Positions 1 through 11,262 of a stretch of 64,000 nt of DNA are shown here, piece after piece. Location of the stretch: the NCBI GenBank assembly GCA_028583605.1, contig CM053331.1, forward strand, positions 2,688,001 through 2,752,000, in the 5' to 3' direction. Below the pieces are notes generated by a model. The model worked only from the letters and a program-made list of their open reading frames with translations, did not search any database and was not told where the DNA came from. The position numbers and the translations under genes were made by a program. Origin of the DNA: Dastarcus helophoroides. Lineage: Eukaryota; Arthropoda; Insecta; Coleoptera; Bothrideridae. The first letter of the stretch is position 1. Each line of letters starts with the position of its first letter.

Positions 1-1329
1 TTGGTTTTTCTCCACTTTTAGCAGTTTGACCCCCAATTTAAACTACAGATTCGTGTTCAGCGGAAAAAAATACGCCGGACTATGTGGGTCCGACACCCAG
101 CACACACCACTTTTTTTTTTTGTGGGCCTGTGATATTATTCCGTTCGCATCCCAAAATACAGAAGCTATCACCTTACCGGCCGAATGCTGCGTCTTTGAT
201 CGCTTTAGATTCGGTTCGTCGACTGCTGTCTACTCAGTTAACTGTTTTTTGGATTCTGATGTATATTGGTAAAGCGATGTCTCACCTATTGTCAAATATC
301 GATAATAGAATTCCATTTAATTGCGGTTTAACAGCGCCAAACACTCCTCTGAAGCATCGATTCGTTGTTGTTGTTGTTGGTCAACTGTGAGTTTACGTGG
401 CACCTACTTTGCACAAAGCTTTAGTGTTACGGGATTTTTCCCCAGTGAAGAAAGGGTGGCTTAGTATTTATAATTTCCAAGAAATTCTTCTAAGTGCCGC
501 CACTATCGAGCTATGAAATAATTTCCTTCACTATCGCCGGCTAGCGTTGGGGAAAGAGCAAGAGCCTCTTCTTGTTACAGGCTGGGAGTCGTACACCCCT
601 GTGAGGACCCCTCGTTTGGGCCGATGTGATAATCTAGGGGGTGGAAAACTTTTCAGAAATTGCCAAGTCCGGAACTCAGGAGCGAAAATTCGCGTAAATA
701 GAATTAAGTTTGGTAATTGCGCGGCACATCTAAAGAATACCAAAAAGGGGCGCCAGGTGATTTTGAATCACGCAATATACCTAACCGAGAGGTCGAAAAA
801 TCATCAAAAGATACTCAACACGGAAGCTGGACAATTCACTCCTAGATGGCGTAGTTTCCGTTCTCGTTGCCACTCTCTCTGGGACCTACCTTAGTGAGAG
901 TGTTGCTATTTATGTTCTAACCTTACAATTTAGACAGACAGGAAAATACTTTTTCGAAGCAATAAAACAAAATATTGCAAAGGACAGAAAAAGTTCTAAT
1001 GTTCGCACGGTATTTTAACAATTTATAATGTACGCACTCAATGTACGTGTATCTTAACAACTTATTTATTCTGGTCTTAAACTACGGACACGATTCGTTG
1101 GAAGGAAGGTGCGCACTTTGTTCCGTACAGCTGTTTACAAAAGTTGGTAACCGTTCCCTTTAATATATATTTCCTATCTTAACATTATCGGTTAATGAGT
1201 GCAAATTGGATTAAAAATTGACATTAAAAAAAAAAGAGAGAAACAAGCTACGTAAGCAACCGAAAAGGGGCTGTATGTAAAAAAAAAATTCAAAACGGTA
1301 TTATAATTTAGGTTGCCAGCCAAACATCT
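1..1329. other. Low-copy non-coding stretch, no gene seen
   Basis: No recognisable protein, RNA gene or transposon end was found. The first 900 bases are less AT-rich than the rest and contain overlapping open frames on both strands (for example 547-894 plus and 531-743 minus). These show no family motif and read equally well on opposite strands. A short TTG run lies near 365-382. The segment could be an intron or intergenic regulatory DNA; nothing in the sequence decides between these. Confidence 0.5.
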
Positions 1330-2014
1330 GATACATCTAGGGTTGGGACAATCCCCAAATAAGAATATAAAAAAGGAGGGTACTTAAGTGATTGTCATGA
1401 AGGGTCCTAGGTCGAGAGGGATGCTGATATTTCGTGCAGCTATTGGATCGTTGACACAACTCCCTTCAATGAAGTCCTCGAAGCCCACACTTGAAGGTTT
1501 CCAGAAGACGAGGACCACTCCTTTGGACCTCCTTGTGTCCCTTTTCAGGTCCTGATTGGCCGATCAGAGATGGATCCAAGGTTCCTGATGACCAGAATTC
1601 AAAAATGAACTCGTCAAGGGTCCCAACCAAACAAGGATGAAGAAAAAGATTTACCCTTTCAAATACCGAGGGTTGAGGGGCACATGCTCATACCTTGGTT
1701 ATTGGTCGGCTCTGTCGCGTGCTTGGGAAGCACCTTCCTTCTTATTCCCGAAAAACCGGAACCATCTGAGGTTTTCGTCCTAAATCAGTAACACCATGAA
1801 ATACAATCGCCCCAGACGGTCCGAAGATGGATTACATTAAATCCCTTACCGGAAAACCAACCAAGATGCACTTGGAAAATCCTGTAACCTCACCTTGAGA
1901 AGGATGACACCCAAGTGAACGACAAGAGAGAAGATGGCCGATTTCCCCCACACCAAGACTGACAGAAGATATGCCAGCATTTATAAAACCAACCAATGTA
2001 TGTTTGGTGGCCTA
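1330..2014. other. GC-richer low-copy segment, possibly decayed coding DNA
   Basis: This block is clearly less AT-rich than its flanks. On the minus strand a frame is open from 1,563 to a TAA at 1,386-1,384 (about 60 codons) with plausible amino-acid composition, but it has no upstream start and I do not recognise the family. It may be a relic of a transposon gene or an old exon. It directly abuts the target duplication of the hAT-type element at 2,015. Confidence 0.3.
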
Positions 2015-2022
2015 GCCACAAG

Positions 2023-3335
2023 TAGTGTTGGAATAATCGAACGATTTTCAGAATCGAATACATTGAATTTGAATACTTTTGAGAATCGAATAAGTATTCG
2101 AATACAGAGAATCGAATTATGGGATAATAAAATACCTACTAGAGAAATTGTCTCGGCGGCCTATTCGAGGTATGTGGTGGCGAGATATGACTTTCGATTT
2201 CACTACTTCCATACCTATGCCCATAATTGGTAATTTCCTAATTGAATGTATATAAATTTTTTAATATAAATAAATCTTGAAGCTTTAGAATTCACATACG
2301 TATCTTTAACTTTGATTGGATTCGCATATTGGCACTGTATTTCCTGATATTGTTCAATTTTATTATTAAAATTGATAGCCAAATTTTAAAGAGTACTTAA
2401 TAAGCATTTTGTTATTTAATAATTTTATCAGAAGGCAGTGGCGGCTGGTGACTTTTTGACAGAAGGTGCGCAGATGCAAAAATATTACTAGTTAAGAGTT
2501 TAGGTGACTCCAGTGTCATAGCAAGATATTAAATTTAAGAGAAACAAAAAGTGACACAAAAGGTGTGATATTTAATAGTATTTTTACGTATTAAATTTAA
2601 TTACCATCTTATAATCTCCATTTCATGAAAACTGCATTTAAAAATAAAATATATTTTATAACAAGGTTCTAATTAAACTACAAAAACACATAAAAAAATA
2701 TTTTTTAAAACAAAATCCGCTCTACGATCTTTTGAAGAAATAAAGTCTTCATTACTTTCTTATCAGAATTGTTTAAATCCAAATCTATAGATAAATAATT
2801 AGACCCTAGAATGGGTACTGTTATCTCTTTGTGAATAGCGGTACTATTGGCAGTTAGGCCTGTAAACGGCACAATTAGCAATCTCAATCAGATCAGCCGG
2901 GACCTACGCATTTAGCATCATAAACGTAAAAAGACACTCCAAACTCTGACTCGTATTCACCATTTGGCAATATCGCATATGCGCGGAGCGGCGTACCCCG
3001 GGCTAGCTTTAATGTGGTGTTCTGTAGTTTATTTCTCCGTATCCCGTGAAGACCGTTGATAGGCATCGCACGGCACCCTCGCTATAGGTGCATAATTCTG
3101 CGCGCACCAACTTATTTAAATTTCCTTATATAATAATAATATTTACTAAGTATAACGGAATCAAACGTTGGTGTACTTTATTCCAAGTCATTCACAAGTA
3201 TTATTAGTTAATTAGTATGTCATTATTTTGTGTTTAAAAATGTGATAAATCCAAGTCTTTTACATTAAACAGAAAAGAATAGATCGCTCATTTCACGAGG
3301 AGCGCACGCTCTTGTATTCGAATAGCCCAACACTA
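2023..3335. mobile_element. Non-autonomous hAT-type element with 8-bp target duplication
   Basis: The left end begins TAGTGTTGG at 2,023 and the right end finishes with its reverse complement CCAACACTA at 3,327-3,335. Both ends are followed inward by an ATTCGAA/ATCGAA-like motif. The eight bases GCCACAAG occur immediately outside each end (2,015-2,022 and 3,336-3,343), an exact target-site duplication of the length hAT transposases make. The 1,313-bp interior has no transposase. It has clustered GAATCGAAT-type motifs near 2,045-2,120, and at about 2,437 a CAGTGGCGGCTGGTGA-like start that may be the end of another nested element. A 60-residue minus frame at 2,705-2,887 has no recognised motif. 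Superfamily assignment rests on TIR and duplication length only. Confidence 0.75.
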
Positions 3336-3343
3336 GCCACAAG

Positions 3344-3893
3344 CCCTATTTCGAACGGAAATTTAAACCGTAACATTAGCATACCCAAATTTTGGTGCAA
3401 AATAATAAGAACACTACCATTTAATATCTGTACAATGTCATCCAGCTCGTGCATCTTTAATTTGCGATTGTTTTTAACCAATTTGCGGATTTTTTTTATG
3501 TTTTCTGGAATAACAGCCTCATTTGGGCGTCCACTGCGCTCCACATCATTTGTGCTGGTACAAGCACGTTTAAATTTCGCAATCCACTTCTCTTTCATTT
3601 GTCCCGATGAAGCAGAGTTCAGATAATGTTTATCAAGTCATTGTTTGGTTTCGACTGTATTTTTTTTTATCAAAAAGCAATGCTGTAGCAAAACTCGAAA
3701 TTCACTTTTTTCCATTTTTTCTTTAATAACAAAAGTTGCTTCAGAAAAAATGCTATAACTCACGAATCAATAGTCAGATTGCTGTCAAATTTATACACGT
3801 ATCGTTTGAAGGTTAGTACTAAATAAAAATCATATAAAAAAATTAAGTAACGCCATCTGTGTGTCATCCTATGGACTTTTTGAATCGACTGTT
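3344..3893 (-). pseudogene. Mariner transposase fossil (N-terminal DNA-binding half)
   Basis: Reading the minus strand from an ATG at 3,715, the product has the mariner-type start MEKSEFRVLL, followed by the N-terminal helix-turn-helix region. The family signatures ERSGRP (near 3,535) and ENIKKIRKLV are present, and the pre-catalytic ILHQNLGM segment is at about 3,400. An in-frame TGA sits at codon 26 (3,640-3,638). After ILHQNLGM the similarity stops, so the whole DDE/DDD catalytic domain is missing. Upstream (3,716-3,893) resembles a mariner 5' leader, with a terminal-repeat-like GACTTTTTGAATCG on the plus strand near 3,872. A complete mariner transposase is roughly 340-350 residues; about 110 remain here. 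This is an inactive remnant, bordered at 3,343 by the hAT-type insertion duplication. Confidence 0.8.
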
Positions 3894-3944
3894 AAACTTT
3901 TTAAAACAGTTTTTTTTCTAAAAACAAATGAAAGAAAATTAAAT

Positions 3945-4205
3945 AAATAAAGTTTAAACGTACATAACCAAAAATAATTTTTAAAAATATTGATCGCCAG
4001 ATTACAAAGGAGTGAGAAAACCAAACTAATACATTGAGATTTCCGCCATTTCGCAGCTTCCAACCAATACATCATAAAGCTCAAACATTTAGCTGAGTTC
4101 CAGTGTCAGCAGTATTTTCTAGTGTAGACGATAGACCTCCTAGGATAAGTGTAAAATAGGATATATGATTAATCTATCATTTCCTCAGGTCCAGTTCACG
4201 GCGCT
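3945..4205. repeat. Dispersed repeat family A, copy 1
   Basis: About 240 bp here is recognisably the same sequence as 8,090-8,318. Both share landmarks in the same order and spacing, including AATACATCATAAAGCTCAAA, TTTAGCTGAGTT and GCAGGTCCAGTTC/TCAGGTCCAGTTC. Divergence is substantial (many substitutions and small indels), so this is an old family. No coding capacity is visible and neither copy shows clear terminal repeats. Confidence 0.7.
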
Positions 4206-4785
4206 CTTTCAATGGGCGGAAACTGGTTTCAATATAGGAAATAAGGCTAAATAAAGTGCTTTTGTAAAGCGACATATTTCCAGATAAAGAAGCCAGAGAG
4301 AAATTTATTTGTCATTTCTTATAGTCCCGAGATTGCCTGGCGATGCTTTCGTGTTTATTTTGTTTGTTTCGTTTTTTTTTTTAAATAAACACAGCGCCAG
4401 CGCATCGCGGCTGACGGTGCAGAATTTCCAAAGGAATTCGCGAATGCGATATTGGAAGGGAAAAATGCCAAATTAAAAACCGTTTGGTCGGAATAAGCCG
4501 GGCGACGGATGGGCCGTCCCGAAATATCTGCAATGCTGGGGATGCCTGCAGGGGCCCGTTCTCAGGTATGATATCGAGTCAACGGCGGGAGAAACAAAAT
4601 TTAACTGTAATGTATCGGCATTCGTGATTATACAAATAATTTGCTAGGGTAGAGATTTTTATGTAAAAAGTTGAATCAGTTGTTTTAATTTGTTTTAAAT
4701 TGGGAGACAATCCACAATGACTAATGTTCGAAGGTTAAATATAGGTGTCTTGACACGATAAACATCGTTATTAAAAACAAAGCAC
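4206..4785. other. Low-copy DNA with a GC-rich island at 4,391-4,570
   Basis: Most of this interval is AT-rich and featureless. Within it, 4,391-4,570 is strikingly GC-rich. It is preceded by a T-rich tract ending CACAG (acceptor-like, 4,391-4,394) and ends with CTCAGGTATGA (donor-like, about 4,562). One frame is open from 4,395 to a TAA at 4,494-4,496 with coding-like composition, but no frame crosses the whole island. It could be a fossil exon or a conserved regulatory element; I cannot assign it. Confidence 0.3.
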
Positions 4786-4930
4786 TTCAGTTTCTCTCTA
4801 AAGATGACATCTTGGCTGTCGAAACGTGTTAAAGCAACCTTTGTTGTGTTTTTTTTTAATCTTTCTTGGTTTCAGGGGACAAGTTCTGTGTTTCAATTTT
4901 TGAAGATAAACAAGGACCAGTCCGTTCCAT
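4786..4930 (+). repeat. Solo terminal fragment of a hammerhead-bearing (Penelope-like?) repeat, mutated core
   Basis: This fragment carries the block shared with 18.3-18.9 kb and 60.7-60.95 kb. It runs: hammerhead-like core, then TTTGTTGTG, a T tract, TCTTTCTTGGTTTCAGG, GGACAAGTTCTGTGTTTCAA, and downstream a sequence related to ACAAGGACCAGTCCGTT. The core box here is CTAAAGA instead of CTGAAGA, so the invariant G is lost, although the later GTCGAAACG part is intact. It is a single arm; no inverted partner is adjacent. Assignment to a Penelope-like terminal repeat is by structural analogy (inference). Confidence 0.6.
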
Positions 4931-6901
4931 CAAAAAACACTTAGTTACAATGGGCAAAAGATCGTTATATGTTGCAGGCTGGGTTTTGTGTCGCAAGTGG
5001 TAACCTATTTCAATAGGTAGCGTTGCTTCAAGTTAATAAAACAATACTTCTTCCAAATATTAAACTTTAAAGTTTGATTTATAAAAATTAAAATTTTTGT
5101 TTTAATTTCGATTTTAGTTTCAAAAGTTGTCCAATTTATTTAAAATTTAAAAATTGTAACAGTTTTGTATTAGTTTTCAATTTTCAACAAAAATTTTAAT
5201 TTTTTTCGAATTCAAAACGTTTATATCTTTTTTCTATCATTTCGACCTTTAATTCAAAAATGACTTACGACCTTCCAAATTTTTAGAAATTTTGACTTTT
5301 TTATTACAATTTTTTATTTTACCTGTTTTTTTATCTAAAATTTGCATTTTTAACTAAAAATTCCGCATTTTTCCATATGTTTTAGAATTAAGTTTGTATT
5401 CTTTCTTCGAAGTTTAGGTTTATTGCTCAAAATATTGATTATATTTTAATTAAAATTCGGGAATTTGGTTTATACGTTTTCTTAATTTTTGCTATAAACC
5501 CAAAACTGCGACTCTTTAAAAAGTGTTGCCCTATTTTTTCTTAAACATTGACATCATTTTGTTTGGGTTCAAAATTTTGCTTCTAAAATTTTGAGTTTTT
5601 AACTAAAATTTTGAACAAACATTTGACGTAAAATAACTATTTTTGGCAAATTGCCGATTTTTTGGCATTGTTATGTAGAAAGGTCTTTTCGTTTTTATCC
5701 AAATTACTGCAAATTTCGTCGTAAATTCGCCTTAGGTTGGATATTTGGCAATTTGTTGTTTCACTACAAGTAAATGGCTCAGAAAGTCGGCCGGAGCCGC
5801 ACGCCATTAAAGGTGGGGACATATGATTATCTTCTAGTTGCCCGTAAAAGCGACGGTGGTTTTTGTTAAAATTTTAAATAAAAAGACAACCAACTTTAAA
5901 AAAAAAGCAATATTTCAACAAGAAAGTCATTTATGAAGTAAAAATCTAAAATAATGTAAACTATATCATGTTCGTGATTCACCTACTGAGCCAGAGAAAA
6001 ACAAGAGCCCCGTGCCTTTGCAAACTGCGCTTTCTAAACTTTCGCGTCATTGCAACAGCAATAAAAAAATAATAATAATAATAACGAAACTTTTCCAATT
6101 AAAAACCCCCAAAGGTCCAAATTAGTTCATAAATTTTCAACTTCGGTTTAAATTAAGTTTGAAAACATCGCGCACCCAATATCCCATGCAGTTGCCGTCT
6201 CAGCTAAATTGGTGCATGTAATTAATTAGTCCGAAACAATAAGGAGTTGTTTAAGTAAATCATCAACCGGGCGTAGGTGGTATTAAAGTCATAAAGAAGC
6301 GAAACACAAGGTTTCGCAACGATGTCCCAAGAATTTACGACCCTTGTTAATATTCCTTATGCCATACTGTGAGCGGGTTTACGCGAGAGGTCAGTTCTGG
6401 GCGTAATCCTTTAATTATCCGGTTAAGCTGGCTGATATTTTGATATTGCAGCCACTTGGATTTTCATTGTCGCGTTAATAATAAACAAGTGTTGGGTGAG
6501 GATGCGCTAGTGCAGCTTTGGTGTGTGTTCATTAATGTTGAATGTCGGATTTAAATTTGCATAATCTTAAGTCGAAAGTTCGATACGGGAGAGTTGATAA
6601 CTTAGAAAGGAAGAAAATCGTTAGAGTTCATGTTATAAACTAAACTGAATAACAACTTTAAAGAGGTAGTGGATAAATTTATAAAATTATTAAGAATGAA
6701 TGATGATAACTCATATTTTAATAAGCTTTAGAACTTAAACGTGTCACAATTCAAATAAAATCTACTGTCTGGTTTCTTACTTTGACAATATGACGCTCGT
6801 TATTGTACGTTTACTCAATTGTTGCCCACAATTCATGTTATTAAACCCCAAGTTTTTATTTCATCAGCTACCATGAAGCATTTCAGTCTTTAAATTAAAA
6901 A
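4931..6901. other. AT-rich low-copy DNA, nothing recognised
   Basis: From about 5,030 to 5,640 the sequence is very T/A-rich and decayed, similar in texture to the stretches following the related repeats at 18.5 and 61.0 kb. From 5,700 to 6,900 it is lower-copy DNA with moderate composition and an (ATA)n-like run near 6,067-6,083. No open frame has a recognisable motif and no repeat ends were found. Confidence 0.45.
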
Positions 6902-6921
6902 AAACCCGGCGCATCCACCAA
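6902..6921 (+). promoter_or_regulatory. Recurrent 20-mer motif, copy 1
   Basis: The 20 bases aaacccggcgcatccaccaa are identical to 33,363-33,382, and their central 15 bases recur in inverse orientation at 62,785-62,799. Flanks do not align, so this is not simply a longer repeat. The function is unknown: it may be a protein-binding site or a tiny transposon end. Confidence 0.45.
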
Positions 6922-7439
6922 TTCTCATTTACGTTGAAGCTTTGACATTGCGCCGCACTAAAGCAAGTTTACAATGAACGTAAATCATCCCGTTCTAGTA
7001 AGTTCAGATCTTAATCGGCCTGCAGTCTCCTGCATATTCCCAATGCATTTGAAGCGATGAGGTTTCCGTCATCGTTGCGCTCTAACTTAGTTTCCGGCAC
7101 GGTGCCCGGTACATGGTCACATTTTACCGCCCGGGGCGAATCGAACATTAAATATGGCGGGGAACGCAACGGCGAAGCTGGACGCTTATCTTGTACTTTA
7201 TACATTATGTTAGCTGCTGGCCAAATTCTCAACAGCATTCTGTTAGCCACGATTGGTCTGGGGTATATGGAAATTAGATTCGATGATATGTGGCCGGCTA
7301 TTTCTTAGTTTATTGGACACGATCGTAAAATTGCCTTTGGAATTACAACCGGCGTGTATCGTTATATTGAAAGAAAAGATTTGGTATTAAAAAATTATAA
7401 CAAAAAAGAATTTTCATGCAAGAAACCTATATATTAGGT
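6922..7439. other. GC-rich island of unknown nature (core 7,015-7,290)
   Basis: The core is GC-rich compared with its flanks and stays open for about 80 codons on both strands (7,057-7,308 plus and 7,011-7,250 minus). Neither reading contains a motif I recognise. Openness on both strands is expected from GC-rich composition alone. A conserved non-coding element or an old exon are both possible. Confidence 0.3.
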
Positions 7440-8060
7440 TATTATTGACATTAACGTTAACATTGGTAACTTATTACTATTTCAATGAACACTTTTTAAA
7501 TTTTATGTTGAATGCTGAATAATACAGTTTTCGGAAAAGTAGTGGAGAATGAGAGATTATCAACGTTATTGAAACATTATTATTGCAATCAACATTAGCA
7601 TTGATGAATTATCATCAAAGATCGATAATAATTAAACTAAAAGCTTTAAAACAACAATATTTTTTTACCATCGATGTTGTAAAATAAGTTTTTAATTTAA
7701 ATATATTTATGCAAATACCGCAAAAAAATTATAAATATACATTGTATCAAATATCGTTTTTATAAATTAATTGGAAATACGTTTTTAATAAAAAGAACAA
7801 AAATGCCCAAATAATTTAACCTGATATTTACTTTCAAATGAAAAGTGTTTTTGTTTATGATATCAATGTTTAAATTTAGAAAACTTTGATACACATTAAT
7901 GTTCCAGAAATGTCTTTAACCTTTATTTATTTGGTATTATTTAAGTTTTAATTCATTGTAAAAAAGATAGCGCAATTAAATCGATTGATAGAAAAAATGT
8001 TAAAAGTGAATTTATTACAAAATTAACAACTCAAATAAAGATTTTGTTAAACAGCTTGTC
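7440..8060. repeat. Dispersed repeat family B, diverged copy
   Basis: The segment around 7,490-7,640 shares ordered landmarks with 13,440-13,513, 15,105-15,250, 19,860-19,940 and 19,985-20,060. These are a TGAATAATxCxGTTTTxGGAAAA core, then GGAGAATGAGA, then repeated AACGTTATTGAAACATTA-like motifs. The copies are strongly diverged and AT-rich and carry no open frame of interest. The outer limits of this copy are approximate. Confidence 0.5.
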
Positions 8061-8089
8061 TTTAATAATAAACAAGTAAAAATTAAATG

Positions 8090-8318
8090 AGTGGAGTTTA
8101 AATCTACATAACTAAGGATAACTTTCAGAACAATTAATCATCAGATAACAGACGACCTAAAAATATACACCAATACAGTGAGATTTTTTGTTATTTTACA
8201 GCTTTCAACTAATACATCATAAAGCTCAAATATTTAGCTGAGTTTCAGTATGAGCAATGTTTTCCAGCATAGTCGATGGACCTCTTAGGAAGAAGATATA
8301 TGATTTTCGCAGGTCCAG
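8090..8318. repeat. Dispersed repeat family A, copy 2
   Basis: Paralogue of 3,945-4,205, recognisable by the shared ATACATCATAAAGCTCAAA block, TTTAGCTGAGTT and the GCAGGTCCAGTTC ending. It is an old copy with many differences and no coding capacity. Confidence 0.65.
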
Positions 8319-8379
8319 TTCGAACATATTTTAGATTGCTTGACATCCTTAGTAATTTTTAATTGAAATTTGTCACCAA

Positions 8380-8925
8380 TACATTTTCGTATGCAAGTAG
8401 AATGCAACCTAGACTACAAATTCATGCAGCCCTTCAGGTGTGTACAGTAGGTGGTGGTGGTGTGTGCATTGAAATATTGGTCTTCTGGGAACTTTTTCCT
8501 AGAGTGAAATCGCTTCGCTAGGTGGCAGTGTTTCAACTGTTGGTAGTTCAGCTACCTATGATTCACTTTACACGTCTGGAGAGCTGCATGAATAAGAAAG
8601 TAATAAGTAAGCCTAGGTTGCATGAATAAGTAAGTAATAAGTAAGTCTAGGTTGTATTTTACTTGCATTCGACATTGTTGGCGATGGCAATAATTTCTCT
8701 ATGGACCAATAGGTGGTAGTACTAAGAGTCACATGCTTGACGTCCGCGAATTCTTTAGTACTTGTCGGAACATTTGTTAGCATTCGAGTTGGATATACCA
8801 AACTGACATGATCTAACAAAATCGAAACCGGTATTTGGTTTCCAAACTTCAAATCTAATAAATGTTTAAACCTATTGGTCTGTGCATTAAAACTAATACA
8901 TTTTGTTAAAACTAATAGATTTACT
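8380..8925. repeat. Isolated copy of the 350-400-bp satellite
   Basis: One and a part units of the satellite arrayed at 11,263-12,590 lie here alone. Landmarks in order are CTTCTGGGAACTTTTTCCTA, GCTTCGCTAGGTGGCAGTG, GTTCAGCTACCTATGATTCA, a duplicated AATAAGTAAGTAATAAGTAA block (about 8,588-8,655), TCTATGGACCAATAGGTGG and ATTTGGTTTCCAAACTTC. A frame open on the minus strand across it (8,613-8,852) is not conserved between units, so the repeat is treated as non-coding. Confidence 0.75.
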
Positions 8926-9096
8926 TGTCACAAAATTAACATTTATTAAATTCAATTAAGTACATCATTGGTTAAAGTAAACTCAAGACTTTCCGCAGAG
9001 AACATTTTTGATTTTTATATCTTTAGAAATAGTGTCAGGTCTAAATAAGAGAAAATTCATTTTTCATGGTAGACCCTTATTAACCGAAAATATTAT
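8926..9096. other. Short AT-rich interval with a block shared with 22.65-22.72 kb
   Basis: From about 9,061 the sequence CATGGTAGACCCTTATTAAC and the following AATATTATG/T-tract segment recur in inverse orientation near 22,670-22,705. This indicates a dispersed element whose end overlaps the inverted repeat that starts at 9,097. Confidence 0.5.
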
Positions 9097-9242
9097 GTTT
9101 TTTTCAATTTATTTAACATTTCTTCGGCCCAGTTTGAAAATATTTAAATTTCAAAAACTGTTTTTAAAATTGTCAACAAACCATAAAAATTTAAATATTT
9201 CCAAACTGGGCCGAAGAAATGTTAAATAAATTGAAAAAAACA
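9097..9242. repeat. Near-perfect inverted repeat, 55-bp arms with a 35-bp loop
   Basis: The left arm 9,097-9,151 is the reverse complement of 9,187-9,242 except for about one difference (TTGAAAATATT against TTGGAAATATT). The loop 9,152-9,186 is AT-rich. The arms contain the GC-rich centre TTCTTCGGCCCAGTTTG. A stable RNA or DNA hairpin is predicted. The outer T-tract end is shared with the palindrome at 22,646-22,675, so this looks like the terminus or core of a foldback/MITE-like element. Confidence 0.8.
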
Positions 9243-11262
9243 GAGAAAATTCTTTGAAATAAACAATCTCTAGCTTGGTGACTACGTGTGCAAAATCTTT
9301 CCAAAGTTTTAAGGCGGCTGCAGGGGTCAAAAATATATGCAATAAGTTACTATTGTTGTTTGTTTCGTTGGATATGGCCCCAGGTCAGGCTGTGGACAGC
9401 TCCACTTGCATTAAGCAAGTTTCAGTACAATGTAAACAGGAGTTTACGAGGAACGGAGAAGTCGCTGCTGACTTGTCTGTTCCCTCTAACAATAATTTAC
9501 TGAAATTCGAGATACTAGTTTTGTTTTCTTCGTTTCTCTCGATTTCCAAGTTGCACAATTGGCTGGCATTTTTAAACTTCAAAATTAGACGAATTACTCA
9601 ATTTTAAATTCCAAGTTGGAGTTGTTTTATATTATGGTGGATTTTCCCCCAACTGGAAAGTAAATTGCTAAATATGAGGTTGACAATTAGAAAAACTAGT
9701 TATCGCATTAGTTTTTGTCTTTAAAAGCTTTGCATACACCAAGGTTTTTTAACCTTTTAGCAGTCACGGACCATTTTCAATTTGACAAAGCTCCGGAATA
9801 TTCGTGATGACTAAAAAAAAGTTTCTTACTTTAACAGACCAAAAAAAGCTTATAAGCCCAATGCTCAAAATTCTTTTTTACCTGCTATATTTTTAATGAT
9901 TAAAAAAAGTTCAAGAACCCAACTTTTGTCGACTTAAAAAGGGTACCTAGTCCAATCTTGTATACTCTTTCTTGTCAAGCTAGTAATCATCTTGTTGTTT
10001 ACAAATTCTTTTTTGTCGTACCCATAAATCAGTAACAGCTAAAAAAAAGTCCGTGGCAGACAGTCACGGATCCCTATCATTTACGCTATGGATCTTCACG
10101 GGGTCAAGCAAGCATATAGCCCAATAGTACAAAGTAGAAACAAGTTTTAATATTGCTCCTAATTGATACGAGTTCTTATTTATCCTGGGCAAAAATAAAA
10201 AGAATTTTACTTTTATTAATTACAGCACAAAACATCTTGTTGCTAAAATTGTAAAATGCACATTTTCTACCAACTTGTTGTTTGATTATATTAAAATGTT
10301 TGCCTTTAAAGTTTCGACTTTAAAATAGAATGCGTTAAAATGTTTCGGTTTATATAATTAAAATTATTGAAAATTTAAAAATGTTCGTGATCATGTTGCT
10401 ATGTAACTTATAATGCAAGTAAGTTGCTTAACTACTAGTGTGACTTAAGTTACATTGTACATTAGTTACATCGTATATTAGTTACATCGTACAACACCAG
10501 GTTAAAATTTTCAGCAATAACTGCTTTAATTAGTAAAAACAAAAATATTTCTGATTAGGTAATATAATTTCGTATACATTTCAAGCGACACCTAGCCTTA
10601 AATCATATAACTGTAATGTAACATACAGGTAAGGAAAAATTTTCATGGTCCATGTAAAACGCCAAGAATTGTACCTTCCATAGTTTTTTACGGCCGCTGA
10701 ACGTATTCCCCTACTTTGACGCAGCATGCTCGTATCTTCCAGTTTAGATGTTAGAAAAAACTCGTCGAGAGTTTTACAACAGACTGGAATATTGTTTAGC
10801 ACAGTCTGGTGGCCTATTTGAACTCCTTATATTGTAATATTTAAAAGGTTTTTTTGTTATATTCTTCATTAGAATTATTATTTATTTTGTTTAAGAAATC
10901 TCGTTTATTTATTTTGGTTATCAAAGAATATCAGTTTTATTTTGCTTCAGACGTTAATTAAATCAACGGACTAAAAGAACAAACAGCATATGGTATGCAA
11001 ATTTTAATAAAATTGTTGCCGACCAGTAGTAATCTCGTAACAAAACACGTTACAAGTTATAATGTACTACTGAAATCTCCACCAGCACTGATCGCTGCGC
11101 TCTGCGTTGAATTGTTTACACCGGTGTAGGAGAATACAAGGCACCGCCCATCTATCCCACTATCAGCTTTCAATGTTAAATCTCTCATTAACATTCTCCC
11201 TATGAACAGTGTTTGAATTTCCCGATGTGTATATTTTAACGCAAAAGAAAAAAAAACTCCAC
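9243..11262. other. Low-copy and decayed repeat DNA, no gene recognised
   Basis: Frames at 9,275-9,607 (plus) and 9,385-9,582 (minus) overlap each other and lack motifs. At about 9,735-10,090 there are sequences like TTTTTTAACCTTTTAGC followed by CAGTCACGGACC. The related GTCCGTGGCAGACAGTCACG occurs near 10,050. These resemble the ends of hAT non-autonomous elements, but I could not establish a terminal pair. Around 10,440-10,495 a short tandem motif of the type TTAGTTACATCGTA repeats. The remainder is featureless. Confidence 0.35.

Noticed and set aside
547..894. 115-codon plus-strand frame
   Set aside because: No recognisable motif, no ATG context or splice evidence, and an overlapping open frame on the other strand; kept as non-coding.
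1585..1591. CTGATGA hammerhead-like box
   Set aside because: No matching stem II, GAAA or stem III follows within a reasonable distance.
7011..7308. Two overlapping frames of about 80 codons on opposite strands
   Set aside because: Mutual openness is explained by the GC-rich composition; neither has a known motif. Left as an unexplained GC-rich island.
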